64,000 nt of DNA from Nocardia terpenica (GTDB lineage: Bacteria; Actinomycetota; Actinomycetes; Mycobacteriales; Mycobacteriaceae), in NCBI RefSeq assembly GCF_013186535.1, contig NZ_JABMCZ010000005.1, forward strand, positions 1 through 64,000. Direction: 5' to 3'. A model generated the notes under the pieces. The model saw only the letters and a program-made list of their open reading frames with translations, was not told the origin of the DNA and did not search any database. Position 1 is the first letter of the stretch. Each line of letters begins with the position of its first letter. A program made the translations under genes and the position numbers. Positions 16,728 through 26,355 of this stretch are shown here, one piece after another.

Positions 16728-17630
16728 TCAGCCGTGGTGGTGGCGGTAGACGCGGGCGGCGGCGGGGTGCAGGGACAGGCCGTCGGTGCCGATGAGGGCG
16801 CGTTGGTCGAGGAATTGGGTGCCGGCGGCTTCGGTGGGGATGAGCTGGTCGGCGCGGGTGAGCAGCAGTTCGGTGAGGGCGGCGGCGGTGGGGTCGGGCA
16901 GGGCGGCGGTGGTGACCAGCAGGTTGGCGACGCCGATGGTGTGCACGGCGGGGGCGGCGGGGTAGACGTCGGCGGGGATCAGGACGCGGTCGTAGAGGTA
17001 GCCGAAGCGGGCGCGCATGGGGGCGGCGAGCTCACCCAGGTCGATCAGCCGCAGCAGCCGCGGGATGTCGAGGGCGGCGGTGGGGACGCCACCGGCCCAC
17101 AGCAGGGCATCGACGGTGCCGTCGGCGATCGCGGCGACCGCGTCCGGCAGCGGCAGGTGCACGACGGTGACATCGGTGGCCGGGTCCAGGTCGGCGGCGC
17201 GCAGCAGGCGGTCGCCGGTGAGGGCGGCGCCGGAGCCGGCCGCGCCCAGGCTGATGCGTGCGCCCCGCAGATCGGTGAGGCGGGTGATCGGGCCCGCGTG
17301 GCGGACCGCCAGCTGTAGATAGTTCTCATACACCCGGCCCAGTGCCAGCAGCCGGTCGCTGTGCCCGTCCACCGAGTCGGCCAGCGTCAGCGCCGCGTCG
17401 ACGGCGCCGGTGTCGAGCATCGCCAGGTTCGTCGAGGATCCGGCGGTGGCGACCGGTTCGATCGCCACCGTGCCCGCCTCGGCCGCCGCCCGCGCCAGCA
17501 GGGCCGTGAACGCGTGGTAGAAGCCGCCCACCTCGCCGTCGGCCAGCCGCACCCGCGGCGGCCGCGTCCGCCCGCACCCGGCCAGCAGCACGCCGGTGGC
17601 CGCGGCGGTCAGCAGGGCGCGCCGGTTCAC
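16728..17630 (-). CDS. TAXI-family TRAP solute-binding lipoprotein (orphan)
   Basis: A 300-residue extracytoplasmic binding protein. A signal sequence ends in the lipobox LLAGC (Cys19), so it should be a lipoprotein. The TAXI pattern follows: VRLADGEVGGFYHAFTALLA, then VEPVATAGSSTNLAML-like spacing (here IEPVATAGSSTNLAM) and GARISLGAAGSGAALTGDRLL. TAXI proteins normally feed TRAP transporters with organic acids. No TRAP membrane subunit is encoded here. Its start overlaps the stop of the histidine kinase gene (ATGA), so the two are translationally coupled and the protein may serve the sensor. Confidence 0.85.
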   Translation of the reverse strand: MNRRALLTAAATGVLLAGCGRTRPPRVRLADGEVGGFYHAFTALLARAAAEAGTVAIEPVATAGSSTNLAMLDTGAVDAALTLADSVDGHSDRLLALGRVYENYLQLAVRHAGPITRLTDLRGARISLGAAGSGAALTGDRLLRAADLDPATDVTVVHLPLPDAVAAIADGTVDALLWAGGVPTAALDIPRLLRLIDLGELAAPMRARFGYLYDRVLIPADVYPAAPAVHTIGVANLLVTTAALPDPTAAALTELLLTRADQLIPTEAAGTQFLDQRALIGTDGLSLHPAAARVYRHHHG

Positions 17631-19036
17631 GACAGCTCCCCCGCGGGCAGGGTGACGGTCACCGACACGCCGTGCGGGACAGCGGCTTTCACCGTGAGCG
17701 TGCCGTGGCGGGCCGCGGCCAGGGCGGCCGCGATCGGCAACCCCAGCCCCGACCCGGCCGCCGCCGCCGAGGATCCGCGGAAGAAGCGGGTCGTCAGCCG
17801 CGTCAGCTCCCCCGCCGGGACCCCGACCCCGTCGTCGGTCACCGACACCGTCACCGCGCCCGCCCCGGCCGCCGCCGCGGTCAGGCGGGTGTGGGCGCCC
17901 GGGCCCGCGTAGCGGCAGGCGTTGCTCAACGCCACATCCAGGATCTGCGCCAGCACCCCCGCCGGGACCGCCACCTCCAGCCGGTCGGCCCCCAGCGGGG
18001 CGCTCAATCGCATCCCGGCCTGCTCGAACGCGGTGTGCCAGGCGTCGACGCGGTCCCCGATCACCTGCACCGCGTCACAGTGCGCCGCCGCCTCCCCGGT
18101 GTCGGGCTCGCTGCCCGCCTCGGCGACCGCGAGGGTCAGCAGCCCGTCGAGCAGACCGGTCAGCCGCGCCACCTCCGCCGTCGCGCCCCGAAACGTCGAC
18201 GCCGCGGCCGCCGGGATCGCCGGTTCCAGCGAATCCAGGCGGATCGTCAACGCCGCCAGCGGGTTACGCATGGCGTGTGCGGTGTCGGCGACCAGCTGTC
18301 GTTGCGCGTCGGTGGCGTCGACGACCGCCAAGGCCATCGCGTCGAACGCGGCGGCCACCGCCCGGATCTCCGGTGGCCCGCCGTGGCGGCGCATGATCGT
18401 CGCCTCCCCCGCCGCCCGTGGTGGTGGCAGGGTGGCCGCCAGCTCCGCCACCGCCGCCGACAGCTGCGCCAGCGGGCGCAGCACCCACCGGCTCACCGCC
18501 AGCGCTCCCGCCCCGCACAGTGCCAGCGCCGCCGCCGCGCCCGCCGCCACCAGCGACCAGGTGCGTGCGATATCCGCGCGCGCGGCCGCGGTGGCGGCCT
18601 CGATCACCACCGCCCCGTTCACCTGCACCCCCGTCCCCATCGGGCGCGCGATCAGCACCCGCGCCGGACCCCACGGCGCCAGCTGCGCCACCGGCGCCGC
18701 CCGCTGGTTGCGCCGCGCCGCCGACAACGCCGCCACCACCGGCGGGCTCGCCGGATCCATCCCCGAATTCGCGATCGTCGCCCCTCGCGCGTCCACGATG
18801 AACACCTCGTCCCCGTAGAGCTGGTGGTAGCGGCCCGCCTCCATCTCCAGTGCCCGCGTATCCCCCGACGACGCCGCCGCGTCCGCCAGGGCGGCGAACC
18901 AGTCCGCGTCGCCGGTGCGGCCCAACACCAGCTGCTGGGTGCGGCTGGTCGCGGTCGTCGCGCACAGCGGCAGCGCGAACGCCAGCACCGCCGCGGTCGC
19001 GAACACCGACAGCACCCACAACAGCCGCGCCCGCAT
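17627..19036 (-). CDS. Membrane sensor histidine kinase of the TAXI/MFS cluster
   Basis: A 469-residue kinase. It has an N-terminal transmembrane helix (about 5-27), an extracytoplasmic sensor of about 130 residues, a second helix (about 164-186), and a HAMP-like segment beginning RWVLRPLAQLSAAV. The H-box is LVADTAHAMRNPLAALTIRL, and the ATPase domain has ALSNACRYA (N-box), VTDDGVGVP (G1) and SGLGLPIAAA (G2). Domain order matches OmpR-partner kinases. It lies 3 bp after the response regulator gene and overlaps the TAXI gene, so sensing may involve the TAXI protein. The ligand is unknown, probably a carboxylate given the transporters upstream. Confidence 0.9.
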   Translation of the reverse strand: MRARLLWVLSVFATAAVLAFALPLCATTATSRTQQLVLGRTGDADWFAALADAAASSGDTRALEMEAGRYHQLYGDEVFIVDARGATIANSGMDPASPPVVAALSAARRNQRAAPVAQLAPWGPARVLIARPMGTGVQVNGAVVIEAATAAARADIARTWSLVAAGAAAALALCGAGALAVSRWVLRPLAQLSAAVAELAATLPPPRAAGEATIMRRHGGPPEIRAVAAAFDAMALAVVDATDAQRQLVADTAHAMRNPLAALTIRLDSLEPAIPAAAASTFRGATAEVARLTGLLDGLLTLAVAEAGSEPDTGEAAAHCDAVQVIGDRVDAWHTAFEQAGMRLSAPLGADRLEVAVPAGVLAQILDVALSNACRYAGPGAHTRLTAAAAGAGAVTVSVTDDGVGVPAGELTRLTTRFFRGSSAAAAGSGLGLPIAAALAAARHGTLTVKAAVPHGVSVTVTLPAGELS

Positions 19037-19039
19037 CCC

Positions 19040-19699
19040 TCACTGGCCCCAGCGATACCCGAAGCCGCGGATCGTGGTGATCAATCCCGGCCGGTTCAGC
19101 TTCTGCCGCAGCCCGGTCATATGTACATCCAGGCTGCGTGACACCGCCACGAACGCGTCCCCCCAGATCCGGTCCATCAACTGCTGGCGGCTCACCGCCG
19201 CCCCCGGCCGCTCCACCAGCGCGGCGACCAGGTCGAATTCCTTGGCCGTCACCGCGATCGGCGTCCCGCCCACCTGCACGCGGCGCGCCACCAGATCCAC
19301 GCGCACATCCCCGGTCACCACCACCCGCGGCGGCGAACCCGCCGCCGTGGTCGCGCGGCGGGTCACGGTCTCGAGGCGGGCCACCAGTTCCGCGATCCGT
19401 GGCGGTTTGATCACGTAATCGTCGGCGCCGCCGCGTAATCCGCGCACGATGGAGCGTTCGTCGCTGCGCGCGGTCAAGATCAGCACCGGGACCGTGCTCA
19501 CCTCCCGCAGCGACCGCAGCACCTGCAGGCCGTCGGCGTCGGGCAACCCCAGATCCAGGATCACCGCGTCGTAGCCGCGGTGCGCGGTGAGCAGATCCGC
19601 GCCCCGGCGCATCCGCCGCGCGCGATGCCCGCGCACCGTCAGCGCCTCCACCAGAGCCTCGCCCACCCCGTCGTCGTCCTCCACCACAGCCAGCCGCAC
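19040..19699 (-). CDS. OmpR-family response regulator
   Basis: A 219-residue two-domain regulator. The receiver has VRLAVVEDDDGVG at the start, Asp49 in VILDLGLPDADG as the phosphoacceptor and the conserved Thr/Lys of LILTARSDER and VIKPP. The C-terminal winged helix carries LTAKEFDLVAALV-like spacing (VTAKEFDLVAALVERPG), WGDAFVAVSRSLDVHMTGLRQKL and IRGFGYRW. GTG 19699 is chosen: the receiver fold begins at once and GGGAG lies upstream. It pairs with the kinase 3 bp downstream and probably controls the MHS transporter genes and its own operon. Confidence 0.9.
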   Translation of the reverse strand: MRLAVVEDDDGVGEALVEALTVRGHRARRMRRGADLLTAHRGYDAVILDLGLPDADGLQVLRSLREVSTVPVLILTARSDERSIVRGLRGGADDYVIKPPRIAELVARLETVTRRATTAAGSPPRVVVTGDVRVDLVARRVQVGGTPIAVTAKEFDLVAALVERPGAAVSRQQLMDRIWGDAFVAVSRSLDVHMTGLRQKLNRPGLITTIRGFGYRWGQ

Positions 19700-19755
19700 C
19701 GCTGCATTCTCCCGTCCCCCGCACCGGCCCGCCGAGCCGGGGCCGCGGGGTCGGG

Positions 19756-21138
19756 TCAGTGGCGTGCGGGCGTGGGCGCGGGCTGCGTGGTGGTGTCCTC
19801 GCCCTCGATCGGGGAGCCCTGCGAGGTTTCGCGCATGAACCAGTAGGTGGCCAGCGACACCGCGATCGTGCCCGACACGTACCAGAAGAACAGCGACTCG
19901 TGGCCGCTCTTCTTCAACGCCAGCGCGATCGTTTCCGCGGTGCCCCCGAAAATCGCGGTGGTCAGCGCGTACGGCAGCCCGACACCGAGGGCGCGGACCC
20001 GGGTGGGGAACAGTTCGGCCTTCACGATCGCGTTGATGGAGGTGTAGCCGGTGATGATGACCAACGCGGTCAGCATCAACGCGAACGCGGCGAGCGGGTT
20101 GGTGGTGTGACCGAGCACCGTCATGATCGGCACCGTGGCCACGGTGCCCGCGATGCCGAACAACAGCAGCGGCGCGCGCCGCCCGATCCGATCCGACAGC
20201 GCCCCGGCCAGCGGTTGGGCCACCACGAACACCAGCAGTGCGGCCCCGTTGATCCACGCCACCGTCGACTTGTCGATCCCCGAGGTGTTGATCATGTACT
20301 TCTGCATGTAGGTGGTGTAGGTGTAGAACGCCACCGTCCCGCCCAGGGTCAGGCCCACCACCAGGGCGCATTCGCGCGGATACTGCGCCAGCAGCCGCAG
20401 CGAGCCGCGGTCGCGCAGCAGTGCCACCGCGGCGTCGTCGACCGGGCGGATGCTGCCGAGTACCTGCGGGGTCTGCCTCGTCTCGGTGCGGAAGGCCGCG
20501 GATTCGTCCATGCCGCGGCGCAGCCACATCACCCCTAGCGCGCCCGCCGCGCCGACCAGGAACGGGATCCGCCACCCCCACGCCTCCAACTGCGCGGTAC
20601 TCAAAACCTGCTGCAACACGATCTGTACCCCGAGCGCCACCAACTGGCCGCCGACCAGGGTCACATACTGGAAACTCGAGTAGTAGCCGCGCCGCCCCGG
20701 CGAGGCCACCTCCGACAGATAGGTGGCGCTGGTCGCGTACTCCCCGCCCACCGACAGGCCCTGCAGCAGCCGCGCCACCAGCAGCAGCGCGGGCGCGGCC
20801 ACGCCGATGGTGCCGTAGCCGGGGGTGGCCGCGATCAGCAGCGACCCGCCCGCCATCACCGTCACCGACAGCGTCAGCGCCGCGCGGCGGCCGAACCGGT
20901 CGGCGTAGCGGCCCAATAGCCATCCGCCGATCGGGCGCATCACGAACCCCACCGCGAACACCGCCGCCGTCGACAACAGCTGCGCGGTCGAATCCCCTGC
21001 GGGGAAGAACGTTTTCGCGAAATACACACTGAACGCCGCGTAGACGTACCAGTCGTACCATTCGACCAGGTTCCCGATCGAACCGCGCACCACGTTGGCG
21101 ACGACGCGGCGTTCACCCACCCGCTGTGTCGTGGTCAC
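19756..21138 (-). CDS. MFS metabolite:H+ symporter (MHS family), copy 1
   Basis: A 460-residue, 12-helix major facilitator of the metabolite:H+ symporter group (KgtP/ProP-like). MHS marks include VRGSIGNLVEWYDWYVYAAF at the start, RPIGGWLLGRYADRFGRR after helix 2 and LLQGLSVGGEYATSATYLSE in helix 4. Substrates of the family are dicarboxylates, alpha-ketoglutarate, shikimate or osmolytes. It lies 56 bp before the response regulator gene and about 100 bp after a second MHS gene, all leftward, so the five genes probably form one operon or regulon with the TAXI protein. Confidence 0.9.
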   Translation of the reverse strand: MTTTQRVGERRVVANVVRGSIGNLVEWYDWYVYAAFSVYFAKTFFPAGDSTAQLLSTAAVFAVGFVMRPIGGWLLGRYADRFGRRAALTLSVTVMAGGSLLIAATPGYGTIGVAAPALLLVARLLQGLSVGGEYATSATYLSEVASPGRRGYYSSFQYVTLVGGQLVALGVQIVLQQVLSTAQLEAWGWRIPFLVGAAGALGVMWLRRGMDESAAFRTETRQTPQVLGSIRPVDDAAVALLRDRGSLRLLAQYPRECALVVGLTLGGTVAFYTYTTYMQKYMINTSGIDKSTVAWINGAALLVFVVAQPLAGALSDRIGRRAPLLLFGIAGTVATVPIMTVLGHTTNPLAAFALMLTALVIITGYTSINAIVKAELFPTRVRALGVGLPYALTTAIFGGTAETIALALKKSGHESLFFWYVSGTIAVSLATYWFMRETSQGSPIEGEDTTTQPAPTPARH

Positions 21139-21237
21139 AGAAATCTCCTCTTCCCTGAAGGTCAGAAGATCACTGTGTCGGCCCTCACACGATCGCGGCC
21201 AGTGCCCGCCCGGATTTCTAACAGTCGCTTAAGACGA

Positions 21238-22593
21238 TCACGCCACCGCGGGCGGGGTGGTCGGCTCGGGGGGCGCCGCCGCCGGGATCACCGGATTCTC
21301 GCCGGTGACGGGCACATCGGTGCCGCGCAGCGACGCCCCCGCGGTCTCCCGCAGAAACAGCCACGCCACCAACCCGATCAGGCACGCCCCGACGGTGTAG
21401 AAGGCGGGGAACAAGATCCAGTCGGTGCGGTCGATGACCCACTGGTTGATCAGCGGGGCGGTGCCGCCGAACGCGGCGGTGGACACGTTGTAGCCCAGTG
21501 CGAATCCGGCGTAGCGGACCTGGGTGGGGAAGATCGCGGGGAACGTCGCCGAAATCGTCGACAGCTGCGGCACATACAGCAACCCCAGCACCACGAACCC
21601 GGCCACCGCCCACACCATGCCGCGGCCCATCAGCCAATACAGCGGCACCGCCAGCACCGCCAGCCCGATCAGCGACACCAGCCACATCGGGCGCCGCCCC
21701 ACCCGATCCGACAGCGCCCCGGAGAACGGCAGCACACACATCATCGACAGCTCACCGATCAGCACCATCGCCGTGGTCGCCGAATCGCTCATGCCGATCG
21801 TCTTGTTCAGATAGGTCGGCATGTACGCCAGCAGCGTGTAGTTGACCACGTTCAACGCGAGCACCAGCCCGGCCAGGGTCAAGATCTCGCGGCGGTAGTC
21901 GCGCAGCAGGACCCGCAGCCCGCCCTGGGGCCGGTCGTCGGCCTCGGCGACCTCGGTGAACACCGGCGACTCCGCCAGCCGCGCCCGCAGATACCAGCCG
22001 ACCAGACCCAGCGGCACCGCCAGCAGGAACGGCACCCGCCACCCCCAGGCGTGCATTGCGTGCGCGGGCAGCGCGACCTGGCAGATCAGCACCACCGCCG
22101 ACCCGCCCGCGAACCCGGACAGGGTGCCGAATTCCAGGAAACTGCCGAGGAACCCGCGGCGGCGCTCCCCGCAGGATTCCGCGATATAGGTGGCCGCGCC
22201 GCCGTATTCGCCGCCGGTGGAGAAGCCCTGCACCACCCGCAGCGTGATCAGCAGCACCGGCGCCAGCACCCCCACACTCGTATGCGTGGGCAAGATCCCG
22301 ATCGCGCCGGTCGCCAACGCCATCAACAGGATCGTCGTGGCCAGTACCGCCTTGCGGCCCACCCGGTCACCCAGTGGCCCCCACACCATGCCGCCCAGCG
22401 GGCGCAGCACGAACGAGATCGCGAATCCCAGCAGCGTGCCCAGCGTGCCCAGACTGCCCGGGAAGAACGCGTCGGTCAGATACGACGCCGTCGTCGCGTA
22501 TACGCCGTAGTCGAACCATTCGGTGGCATTGCCCATCGCCGCGGCCGCCACCGCCCGCCGCTCCGATATCGGCTGGCCCTCATCGCTGCTCAA
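21238..22593 (-). CDS. MFS metabolite:H+ symporter (MHS family), copy 2
   Basis: A 451-residue paralogue of the neighbouring MHS transporter, with AMGNATEWFDYGVYAT, RPLGGMVWGPLGDRVGRKAV and VVQGFSTGGEYGGAATYIAE at the same positions. The start is TTG 22593, decided by a very strong GGAGGAGG 8 nt upstream; the longer frame (to 22683) has a Cys/Arg-rich, non-membrane leader and is rejected. First gene of the five-gene leftward cluster. Two similar carriers beside one TCS suggest related substrates, or import and export of the same one; this is inference. Confidence 0.9.
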   Translation of the reverse strand: MSSDEGQPISERRAVAAAAMGNATEWFDYGVYATTASYLTDAFFPGSLGTLGTLLGFAISFVLRPLGGMVWGPLGDRVGRKAVLATTILLMALATGAIGILPTHTSVGVLAPVLLITLRVVQGFSTGGEYGGAATYIAESCGERRRGFLGSFLEFGTLSGFAGGSAVVLICQVALPAHAMHAWGWRVPFLLAVPLGLVGWYLRARLAESPVFTEVAEADDRPQGGLRVLLRDYRREILTLAGLVLALNVVNYTLLAYMPTYLNKTIGMSDSATTAMVLIGELSMMCVLPFSGALSDRVGRRPMWLVSLIGLAVLAVPLYWLMGRGMVWAVAGFVVLGLLYVPQLSTISATFPAIFPTQVRYAGFALGYNVSTAAFGGTAPLINQWVIDRTDWILFPAFYTVGACLIGLVAWLFLRETAGASLRGTDVPVTGENPVIPAAAPPEPTTPPAVA

Positions 22594-22811
22594 CGCAGGA
22601 TCCTCCTCCCGTGCCGGCACACACGAACCGCTCGGTCCCCGGCACACTCCGGCACAGGAGTGGCGGGTACCCGGCCTGCGCAACGGGCAAACACGGCACC
22701 CCCGTCCCCGTCCCGCCGCCCGCCCCGGGGACGTGCGACGATAGCCGTCACTGTGATCCCGGCCACACTACCACGGTTGGGCGGGGGACCGTTCCAGCCG
22801 GAAACGACAGG

Positions 22812-23240
22812 TCACGGGCGTAAACGCCGCAGATATCCGTGATAGTCGACGACGAGACCGTCGGCGTCGAAGTCGATGTCGCCGACATAGTCGCCGGCGC
22901 GGTACTCGACGGTGCGGCCGCCGCGCGGGGTGTAGCGCTGCCGCAGCAGGGTCGCGGTCAGCGACGGGACCGCGACGAACCGCATCGTGTAGTCGCGGGC
23001 GATGGCGCCGTCGGTGAGCAGGCCGTCGCGCCATACCGGCAGGGAGTTGAAGTACGCGGAATGCTCGAGGTCGAAGAAATCCGCGCCGTCGAGGTGGTGG
23101 CGGATCGGGCCCGTCCCCGCGTCCACCGTCAGCGTCGCGCCGTCGAGGTGCCAGCGCAGCTCGTACACCAGCCCCACCTGTGTGCCGCGCGCCCGCTGTG
23201 GCGAGTGCACGTGCACGATCTCCATGCGCGGGGCGTCCAC
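22812..23240 (-). CDS. Putative glycolipid-binding-family protein
   Basis: A 142-residue soluble protein. The C-terminal two thirds follow the pattern of the putative glycolipid-binding family (PF06475-like): HSAYFNSLPVWR, then MRFVAVPSLTATLLRQRYTP, an acidic strand AGDYVGDIDFDADGLVVDYHGYLRR at the end. No signal peptide is visible. ATG 23225 five codons in is an alternative start. It is divergent from the APC permease gene. The family's function is poorly defined and I rely only on the motif order. Confidence 0.6.
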   Translation of the reverse strand: MDAPRMEIVHVHSPQRARGTQVGLVYELRWHLDGATLTVDAGTGPIRHHLDGADFFDLEHSAYFNSLPVWRDGLLTDGAIARDYTMRFVAVPSLTATLLRQRYTPRGGRTVEYRAGDYVGDIDFDADGLVVDYHGYLRRLRP

Positions 23241-23485
23241 ACCCTCGAAAACCAGCGTCCGTATCCACCGAGCCTAACGGTGGGCGCCGACACGAACCCG
23301 GTTGCGCGGCACCACCATTCACCCTGCCGCCGAGATCCTGGCTCGGCGCGGGCGGCGCGGGCCGGGACACGCGCGGGCGGCGCGCCGCGGCGGCCCGTCG
23401 ACGACCCGCGCAGATCACCCCGTACATTGACCCCGACGATCAGGGTCCGGATCGACCGGATGGATGCCCCGAGGGGGACCAGGAC

Positions 23486-25438
23486 GTGAGCATGACCGGC
23501 GAACGGCACCGCAGTGGGTTGGCGACCTGGCTGCTGGAAGGCGCCGACGGCGAGGAGTATTCGCAGCATCCGGGGCCGATGCGCCGGGTCGCCGAACGAC
23601 GCCACCAGCGGTCGTGGTGGCAGGTGATGTGCCTGACCGGGGTCGACTACTTCTCCACCCTCGGCTATCAGCCCGGCATCGCCGCGCTCGCGGCGGGGGC
23701 GCTGTCCCCGCTGGCGACGCTGGTGCTGGTGGCGCTGACCCTGTTCGGGGCGCTGCCGGTCTACCGGCGGGTGGCGCGCGAAAGCCCGCACGGCGGCGGC
23801 TCGCTGGCCATGTTCGACGTGCTGCCCCGCTGGACCGGGAAAATCTTCATCCTGGTGCTGCTCGGGTTCGCCGCCACCGACTTCGTCATCACCATGACCC
23901 TCTCCGCCGCCGACGGCGCCGCCCACATCGTCGAAAACCCCTACGTGCCCGCCGTCTTGCACGGGCACGCCCTGGCCATCACCCTGGTGCTGCTGGCGCT
24001 GCTGGCCGCGATCTTCCTCAAGGGGTTCGCCGAGGCCATCGGCATCGCCGTCGCCCTGGTCGGCACCTACCTCGCGTTGAACCTGGTCGTCGCCGTCGCC
24101 GGGGTCTATCAGGTGCTCACCGCCCGGCATCTGGTGCTGGACTGGACCCACGCCATGACCGCCCAGCACGGCAGCGTATTCGCCATGGTCGGTATCTCGC
24201 TGCTGGTGTTCCCGAAACTGGCGCTGGGCCTGTCCGGATTCGAGACCGGGGTCGCGGTCATGCCCCAGATCCGCAGCGCCCCCGGCGAATCCGAGGACCG
24301 GCCCACCACCCGCATCGCCGGCGCCCGCGCCCTGCTCACCACCGCCGCGCTCATCATGAGCGCATTCCTGCTCGTCACCAGCGTCATCACCGTGGTCCTC
24401 ATCCCGGAGAACGACTTCGCGCCCGGCGGGTCCGCCAACGGGCGCGCGCTGGCGTTTCTGGCCCACCGCTACCTCGGTGACGGGTTCGGCACCGTCTACG
24501 ACATCTCCACCATCGCCATCCTCTGGTTCGCCGGCGCCTCCGCGCTGGCCGGGCTGCTCAACCTCGTGCCCCGCTACCTGCCCCGCTACGGGATGGCCCC
24601 CGAATGGGCGCGCGCCACCCGGCCCCTGGTGCTGGTGTTCGCCGTCATCGCCCTCGCCATCACCGTCTACTTCCGCGCCGATGTCGACGCCCAGGGCGGC
24701 GCCTACGCCACCGGGGTGCTGGTGCTGATCACCTCCGCCGCCGTCGCGGTCACCCTGTCCGCCGCCCGAAAACGCCAGCGCGCCAAAACCGTCGGCTTCG
24801 GTGTCGTCACCGCCGTGTTCGTCTACACCACCATCGCCAACATCATCGAACGCCCCGAGGGCGTGCAGCTGGCGTCGCTGTTCATCCTCACCATCATCGT
24901 GGTGTCGTTCGCCTCCCGCGCCCGGCGCGCCTTCGAACTGCACGCCATGGAGGTCACCTTCGACCAGCGCGCCGCCGCGCTCATCGACCACGCCGCGGCC
25001 GCCGGCGCCATCCGCATCGTCACCCACGACATCGACCAGCGCCGCCCCGAGGAATACCGGGAGAAAGAAGCCGACCAGCGGCAGGAAAGCCACATCCCCG
25101 CCGGCGACCCCATCCTGTTCCTCGAGGTCATCGTCGAAGACGCCTCCCGCTTCTCCACCGCCCTGCACGTCACCGCCGTCGAACTCGGCTGCTACCGCAT
25201 CCTGTCGGTGGAAGCCGCCGCCATCCCCAACTCCATCGCCGCCATACTGCTCGCCATCCGCGACCGCACCGGGCTCGAACCCCACGTCTACTTCGAATGG
25301 AGCGAAGGCAACCCGCTGATCAACCTGCTCAAATTCCTGTTCGTCGGCGAGGGCGAAGTCGCGCCCGTCACCCGCGAAATCCTGCGCCGCGCCGTCGCCG
25401 ACCCCCACCAGCGGCCCCACGTCCACGTCGACAGCTGA
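23486..25438 (+). CDS. APC-superfamily permease with cytoplasmic C-terminal domain
   Basis: A 650-residue membrane protein. After a short hydrophilic start come about 12 hydrophobic segments, beginning MCLTGVDYFSTLGYQPGIAALAAG, with SPHGGGSLAMFDVLPRW after the second and GLSGFETGVAVMPQIRS midway, as in amino-acid/polyamine/organocation carriers. Residues from about 490 form a soluble domain with EVTFDQRAAALIDHAA and EDASRFSTALHVTAVELGCYRI, probably regulatory. The substrate is unknown. GTG 23486 and ATG 23492 both have a Shine-Dalgarno match (GAGGGGGA and AGG); the difference is two codons. It is divergent from the glycolipid-binding-like gene. Confidence 0.85.
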   Translation: MSMTGERHRSGLATWLLEGADGEEYSQHPGPMRRVAERRHQRSWWQVMCLTGVDYFSTLGYQPGIAALAAGALSPLATLVLVALTLFGALPVYRRVARESPHGGGSLAMFDVLPRWTGKIFILVLLGFAATDFVITMTLSAADGAAHIVENPYVPAVLHGHALAITLVLLALLAAIFLKGFAEAIGIAVALVGTYLALNLVVAVAGVYQVLTARHLVLDWTHAMTAQHGSVFAMVGISLLVFPKLALGLSGFETGVAVMPQIRSAPGESEDRPTTRIAGARALLTTAALIMSAFLLVTSVITVVLIPENDFAPGGSANGRALAFLAHRYLGDGFGTVYDISTIAILWFAGASALAGLLNLVPRYLPRYGMAPEWARATRPLVLVFAVIALAITVYFRADVDAQGGAYATGVLVLITSAAVAVTLSAARKRQRAKTVGFGVVTAVFVYTTIANIIERPEGVQLASLFILTIIVVSFASRARRAFELHAMEVTFDQRAAALIDHAAAAGAIRIVTHDIDQRRPEEYREKEADQRQESHIPAGDPILFLEVIVEDASRFSTALHVTAVELGCYRILSVEAAAIPNSIAAILLAIRDRTGLEPHVYFEWSEGNPLINLLKFLFVGEGEVAPVTREILRRAVADPHQRPHVHVDS

Positions 25439-25471
25439 CCCGACCCGACAACCGCCGCCCGGCCACCGCGT

Positions 25472-26335
25472 TTACCGGTGCGCGGCCCACGACCCCGAGG
25501 TCAGCGCCGCACGCACCACCGCCTCGTGCTCGGGCGACCACACCAGGCCCGGGTCGGGTTCGGTCAACCCCACGACCGTCGTCGCCAGGATCAGCGCGGG
25601 CTCGGACCATTCGGCGGCCGCGGGAGCGTCGAACGGGTTGGCGCGCACCCGGATCCGGGTGATCGCCGGGTTGACCGGCGCCATCAACACCAGCCCCCGC
25701 AGCGCGGCCGTGGCCGCGCGGGCCACCGTGTCGAAGCCGACCCCGGCCTGCGGGCGCACCCGCAACCCGATCAGCGCGCACACCCGCGTGTACGCGGTCG
25801 CCACCTGCTCCACCAGCGCCTGCTCCGACACCGTCAACGCCGCCCGCACCCGCTCACGCAGGGCGCCGTCGGGCAGGCCCTGGAAGGTGGCCTGCACCGC
25901 GAAATAGGTGCGCCACGCCGGGTTGTGCTGGAATACCGTGAACTCCTCGGCCGCGCCGCGGCGCAGCACCTCACCGGCCAGCGCGCGCCGCAACCCCGGC
26001 GTGCGCGCCCACTCCAGATGCTCGAGCACGCTCGCGGCCACCGCCGCCACCGCCGCCGGATTCGCCTCGGCCAGCACCGGATTCACCCCCCGCGCCAACT
26101 CCACCAGCAGATCGCTGAAGAACAGATCCTTGTACGGCCAGCGCCGATACACCGCGCTGCGCGCCACCCCCGCGTCCCGGATCACCTCCTCGAAACTCAA
26201 ATGCTCGAGGCTCACCGTCAACCCGGCACGCTCGATCATCGCCGTCGCCGCCGCCAGCATCCGCTGCGCGGTCTGCTCATCGGACAACCGGGAACGCCGC
26301 CGCGACACCCCCGCGGCCGGAATCGGATCACGCAC
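25472..26335 (-). CDS. TetR-family regulator divergent from the CPBP protease
   Basis: A 287-residue regulator, long for the family. HTH at about 22-70, with LEHLSFEEVIRDAGVARSAVYRRWPYKDLFFSDLL giving the second and third helices. The ligand domain is large and Ala-rich. It starts 60 bp from the divergent CPBP gene; two tandem palindromes (26356-26388) fill that gap and are its likely operators, so it should repress both itself and the CPBP gene. Effector unknown. Confidence 0.88.
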   Translation of the reverse strand: MRDPIPAAGVSRRRSRLSDEQTAQRMLAAATAMIERAGLTVSLEHLSFEEVIRDAGVARSAVYRRWPYKDLFFSDLLVELARGVNPVLAEANPAAVAAVAASVLEHLEWARTPGLRRALAGEVLRRGAAEEFTVFQHNPAWRTYFAVQATFQGLPDGALRERVRAALTVSEQALVEQVATAYTRVCALIGLRVRPQAGVGFDTVARAATAALRGLVLMAPVNPAITRIRVRANPFDAPAAAEWSEPALILATTVVGLTEPDPGLVWSPEHEAVVRAALTSGSWAAHR

Positions 26336-26355
26336 CCGCCCACCCTACAAGGATG

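Noticed and set aside
18264..19724. Gly-rich 486-codon frame over the kinase and regulator genes
   Set aside because: Shadow frame of GC-rich coding DNA; both true genes have full domain motifs.
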